In this document: positions 20,206 through 22,931 of the stretch, piece after piece
Position numbering within the stretch: position 1 is the first letter of the stretch
How the letters are laid out: every line of letters begins with the position of its first letter
Notes under the pieces: generated by a model
Seen by the model: only the letters and a program-made list of their open reading frames with translations
Databases searched by the model: none
Told to the model about the DNA's origin: nothing
Translations under genes and position numbers: made by a program
DNA from: AP-15 sp035570595
Lineage (GTDB): Bacteria; Pseudomonadota; Alphaproteobacteria; ATCC43930; CGMCC-115725
Direction: 5' to 3'
DNA length: 22,931 nucleotides
Assembly: GCA_035570595.1 (NCBI GenBank)
Contig: DATMLF010000059.1
Span: forward strand, 1 to 22,931

Positions 20206-21714
20206 ATGAATGCCAACGCGAAGGCGCTGTTCCCTTTGCGGCTGGGCGCCGCTCTGCTGCTGGCGCTGACGATTGCCGCACCCTGCTGGGGGCAGTCGGT
20301 GACGACCTATCACGGCAGCCTCGACCGCAGCGGCAATTTTGTCATGCCGGGGCTGAGCTGGGCGCGGGCGCGGGCGATCCGCCTCGACCCGGGCTTCGAC
20401 CCGCGCTTTGCCGGGCATCTCTACGCCCAGCCGCTCTACTGGCAGCCGCCGGGGGCCACTTCGGGCGAGCTGATCGTCGCGACCGAGAGCAACACCGTGC
20501 ACGCGGTCGACGCGCGGACCGGACGTATCCTTTGGACCCGCGCGCTCGGGCGGCCGCCGCAGCTCGCGACCCAGCCCTGCGGCAACATCGACCCGCTCGG
20601 CATCACCGGGACGCCGGTCATCGACCCGCGCTCGCAGACCCTCTATCTCGACGCGATGGTCGCCGAGGCGGGCGGCGCGCATCACCTGATCTTTGCGCTG
20701 GCGCTGACGGACGGCGCGACCCGCCCGGGCTGGCCGCTCGACTTAGCGGCCGCGCTCGCGGCGCGAGGGCAAAAGTTCAACGCCGCGGACCAGAACCAGC
20801 GCGGCGCCCTGACCATTCTCGGCGACCGGGTCTTTGTCCCCTACGGCGGACATTTCGGCGATTGCGGCGACTATCGCGGCTGGGTCGTCGGTGTCGGCCT
20901 CGCCAGGCCGGCAGACCTCGTCAGCTGGGCGACGCGGGCGCGCGGCGGCGGCATCTGGGCGCCGGGCGGCATCGCCAGCGACGGGCGGTCGCTGATCTTC
21001 GCGACCGGCAACACCTTTGGCGCGCGCCAGTGGAGCGACGGCGAGGCGGTGTTCCGGCTGACGCCCACCCTCGCCCGCAGCGACCGGCCGCAGGATTTCT
21101 TTGCGCCCGCCGACTGGCATGCCCTCGACGAGCGCGACGCCGACCTAGGCGGCACGAACCCATTGCCCTTGACGGTGCCGAGCGCGGGCGGCGCGCGGGC
21201 GTTGGTGCTGGCGCTCGGCAAGGACCAGCACGCCTATCTGCTCGACGCCGCCAATTTCGGCGGGATCGGCGGGGCGCTCGTCAACGAGGCTGTCTCGACG
21301 CGGCCGATCCGCACCGCGCCGGCGGCGTTCCCGGCGCAAGACGGCGTCTTTGTCGCCTTTGCAGGCCCAGGCACACACTGCCCCGTCGCCGGCGCCGGCG
21401 ACGCGCTGAGCGTGCTCGACATTCGCGGCGGGCGGCCGCCCGCGCTCGCGACGGCGTGGTGCGGCGCCTTCGAGGGCGCCGGCTCGCCGGTGGTGACGAC
21501 GACCGACGGCCATTCGAACCCGATCGTCTGGATCCTCGGCGCCGAGGGCGACGACCGGCTGCACGGCTTTCGCGGCGACACCGGCGAGGTGCTGTTCGCC
21601 GGCGGCGGCCCCGGCGACGCGATGACCGGCCTGCATCATTTCCAGGACCTGCTGCCCGCCGGCGGCCGGCTCTACGTCGCGGCCGACAACCGCCTTTACG
21701 CGTTTTCCTACTGA
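20206..21714 (+). CDS. Secreted PQQ-type beta-propeller protein
   Basis: The protein has 502 residues and a signal peptide (LRLGAALLLALTIAAPCWG). The mature part has repeated beta-propeller blades of the pyrroloquinoline-quinone (PQQ) repeat type: VHAVDARTGRILWTRALG, HAYLLDAANFG and LHGFRGDTGEVLFAGGG, with the typical D-x-x-T/N-G-x-x-L/W pattern. It ends RLYVAADNRLYAFSY. Paired cysteines (QPCGNIDPLG, GDCGDY, GTHCP, AWCGAF) suggest disulfides in the periplasm or outside. I see no membrane anchor and no convincing PQQ-dehydrogenase active site (no adjacent Cys-Cys), so it is likely a structural or binding propeller, not a dehydrogenase. GAGGG lies about 8 bases before the ATG. It is followed, 192 bp later, by a secreted protease-like gene on the same strand. 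Confidence 0.82.
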   Translation: MNANAKALFPLRLGAALLLALTIAAPCWGQSVTTYHGSLDRSGNFVMPGLSWARARAIRLDPGFDPRFAGHLYAQPLYWQPPGATSGELIVATESNTVHAVDARTGRILWTRALGRPPQLATQPCGNIDPLGITGTPVIDPRSQTLYLDAMVAEAGGAHHLIFALALTDGATRPGWPLDLAAALAARGQKFNAADQNQRGALTILGDRVFVPYGGHFGDCGDYRGWVVGVGLARPADLVSWATRARGGGIWAPGGIASDGRSLIFATGNTFGARQWSDGEAVFRLTPTLARSDRPQDFFAPADWHALDERDADLGGTNPLPLTVPSAGGARALVLALGKDQHAYLLDAANFGGIGGALVNEAVSTRPIRTAPAAFPAQDGVFVAFAGPGTHCPVAGAGDALSVLDIRGGRPPALATAWCGAFEGAGSPVVTTTDGHSNPIVWILGAEGDDRLHGFRGDTGEVLFAGGGPGDAMTGLHHFQDLLPAGGRLYVAADNRLYAFSY

Positions 21715-21906
21715 CCCGCCACGCTCGAGCAAGCAAAACAGCCGAAGGGCCGTCTCCGGCCGGCGAGGTCGCACAGGCGAGCGATCATGGCCGAGACGGA
21801 GCGGCTCCGAGCAACCGCCGAGACGCGGGTCGCGCCATAACCCTGGGGTGCGCGTCAACGGATCGCAAAGAAAGTTTCAGTAGAACCGCGGGATGGAGGT
21901 GCGCCG

Positions 21907-22931
21907 ATGATCCCGCCAATTTCGATCCGTATCCGAGCATTTGTCGTTCCGGGGCTCGCGGTCATCGCCGCCGTGTCTGGCAGCGTCGCGGCCCAGGCCG
22001 ACGATCCGACCGCGAGCGCCACGGTGACGATCTCGCCGACCGTCATCGTCCTCGATAACCCGGCCACGCGCGGCGGCCGCACCGAGAGGCAGCGCATCCC
22101 GATCTCGGTCACGGTCACCGACCGTCGCGGCCGGGCCATCCTTCCCTCCCGCAGACAGCCGATCATCCTCGACATTTACCAGCCGTGGGGCGGCCCGCTG
22201 CGCCCGGCCGGCGCGAGGATCACGTCGTCCGGCGACGCGGGTGCGACCTTCACCTACGACGGCGGCTATTTCGCCAATCCGATGATCCTGACCGCGACGA
22301 TCGGGGATGCCAGCGCCAGCACGTCGATCGTCCCGAAGAACCGGCTCGATCCGGACGACTGCCCGCCTGGCGCCGGCCATGTCACGCTACCCTACAGTAA
22401 TCCGATGCGCACCCTCGAACGCGGCTTTACGGTCGACGTTTCAGTGGGCGGCGGGCGATTGCACACCGGGGTCGAGCTCGACACCGGCTCGACGGGCTTG
22501 GTGCTCGACCGGCGGTCGATCGGGCCGCAGGCGATCGGCCCTGGGGAGCCGGGCACCCGCGAATATTACCCGAGCGGCTACAAGATCGTCGGAAACTACT
22601 GGCTGACGCCGGTAACGATCGCGACCTCCGACACGAACGGGCGGCCGAGAGCGGTTGCGAGGACGGTGCCGATCGAGGTCTTCGGGATCGACAGGGTCGA
22701 ATGCGGTACAAACGTCAAAACCTGCACGCCGCCGTCCGATCAAGAAAAGGCGATCGCCAGCTTCAGCCTGATGGGCATCGGCTTTGACCGCGGCGGCGCG
22801 CCGCCGTCAAACAATCCCTTCCTGCAGCTCGAAGACGTCGTCTACGGGCATATGCGGCCGGGTTACGTGATCTCCCCCGACCGGATCGATATCGGGCTGG
22901 ACGACACCGACACGGCCGAAAAATTCCAGTA
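21907..22931 (+). CDS. Secreted pepsin/retropepsin-like aspartic protease, 5' part
   Basis: An open frame from ATG 21907 runs off the window end (341 codons seen). GGAGG (21895-21899) is 7 bases before the ATG. Residues 1-30 are a signal peptide (FVVPGLAVIAAVSGSVAAQA). Residues about 33-140 look like an Ig-like beta domain (TVTISPTVIVLD; IPISVTVTDRRGRAIL; TFTYDGGYFANPMILTATIG). Then comes the aspartic-protease signature VELDTGSTGLVLDRRSIG with catalytic Asp192, preceded by a GFTVDVSVGGGRLHTG strand. Later phrases IPVE-like (VPIEVFGIDRV) and ASFSLMGIGFDRGG also fit a pepsin-like lobe, with two cysteine pairs. The second catalytic Asp would lie beyond the window if it is a two-lobed enzyme. Bacterial pepsin-like proteins are uncommon; function and activation are unknown. 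Confidence 0.75.
   Translation, partial: MIPPISIRIRAFVVPGLAVIAAVSGSVAAQADDPTASATVTISPTVIVLDNPATRGGRTERQRIPISVTVTDRRGRAILPSRRQPIILDIYQPWGGPLRPAGARITSSGDAGATFTYDGGYFANPMILTATIGDASASTSIVPKNRLDPDDCPPGAGHVTLPYSNPMRTLERGFTVDVSVGGGRLHTGVELDTGSTGLVLDRRSIGPQAIGPGEPGTREYYPSGYKIVGNYWLTPVTIATSDTNGRPRAVARTVPIEVFGIDRVECGTNVKTCTPPSDQEKAIASFSLMGIGFDRGGAPPSNNPFLQLEDVVYGHMRPGYVISPDRIDIGLDDTDTAEKFQ

Noticed and set aside
20532..22058. 508-codon plus-strand frame over the propeller gene
   Set aside because: Frame-shifted reading of the propeller gene with Arg-rich noise; it also runs through the start of the protease gene, which has its own ribosome site.
1..22931. CRISPR arrays, tRNA, rRNA or riboswitches
   Set aside because: No regularly spaced repeats, no cloverleaf or rRNA-like conserved stretch and no recognisable riboswitch core were seen by eye; a covariance-model search would be decisive.

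Overview
The window is a GC-rich, densely coded piece of a bacterial chromosome. The left end carries coq7, rpoZ, a bifunctional RelA/SpoT enzyme, acpS, lepB and rnc, mostly in one transcriptional direction. This is the order typical of Alphaproteobacteria. Together with the Zur-type regulator, DctA and PEP-CTERM genes it suggests an alphaproteobacterium, perhaps of the Rhodospirillales. That assignment is inferred from gene order and protein motifs, not from a database search. No rRNA, tRNA, CRISPR array, prophage or intact insertion sequence was recognised.

Layout. 1-5369 (+) is the housekeeping block: a partial ubiquinone hydroxylase, the omega subunit with a long acidic tail, (p)ppGpp synthetase/hydrolase, holo-ACP synthase, signal peptidase I and RNase III. 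pdxJ, era and recO, often found in this block, are absent. At the era position only a strong ribosome site and a 41-codon frame remain. 5488-9292 (-) is a four-gene copper module: a DUF2946 protein, a secreted beta-barrel-like protein, CopC, and a CopD permease fused to cytochrome c and a cysteine-less thioredoxin-like domain. A Zur-family repressor gene (9446-9910, +) is divergent from it.

10048-11880 (+) encodes a five-repeat BTRD1-like domain joined to a serine beta-lactamase-fold domain, an architecture like that of fungal polyglycine hydrolases. A 649-bp gap with small inverted and direct repeats follows. 12530-16745 (+) is a nutrient-capture cluster: a TAXI-type TRAP binding protein, an oligopeptide-type binding protein and a DctA symporter. 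No TRAP or ABC membrane subunits are present. It ends in a clear hairpin terminator.

16805-17641 (-) is a PEP-CTERM surface protein. An AT-rich gap and a DUF2277 gene (-) come next, then a divergent pair coding for a deazaflavin (F420)-type reductase and an isoprenylcysteine-methyltransferase-like membrane protein that overlap by 4 bp. A small secreted DUF4189 protein (-) is convergent with them. The right end holds a secreted PQQ-type beta-propeller protein and the start of a secreted pepsin-like aspartic protease with an N-terminal Ig-like region, cut by the window edge.

Points most worth a second look: the CopD-cytochrome-thioredoxin fusion with its two secreted partners predicted to begin with histidine; the BTRD1/beta-lactamase protein; the bacterial pepsin-like protein; the acidic omega tail; the era/pdxJ gap; and three independent short tandem duplications.
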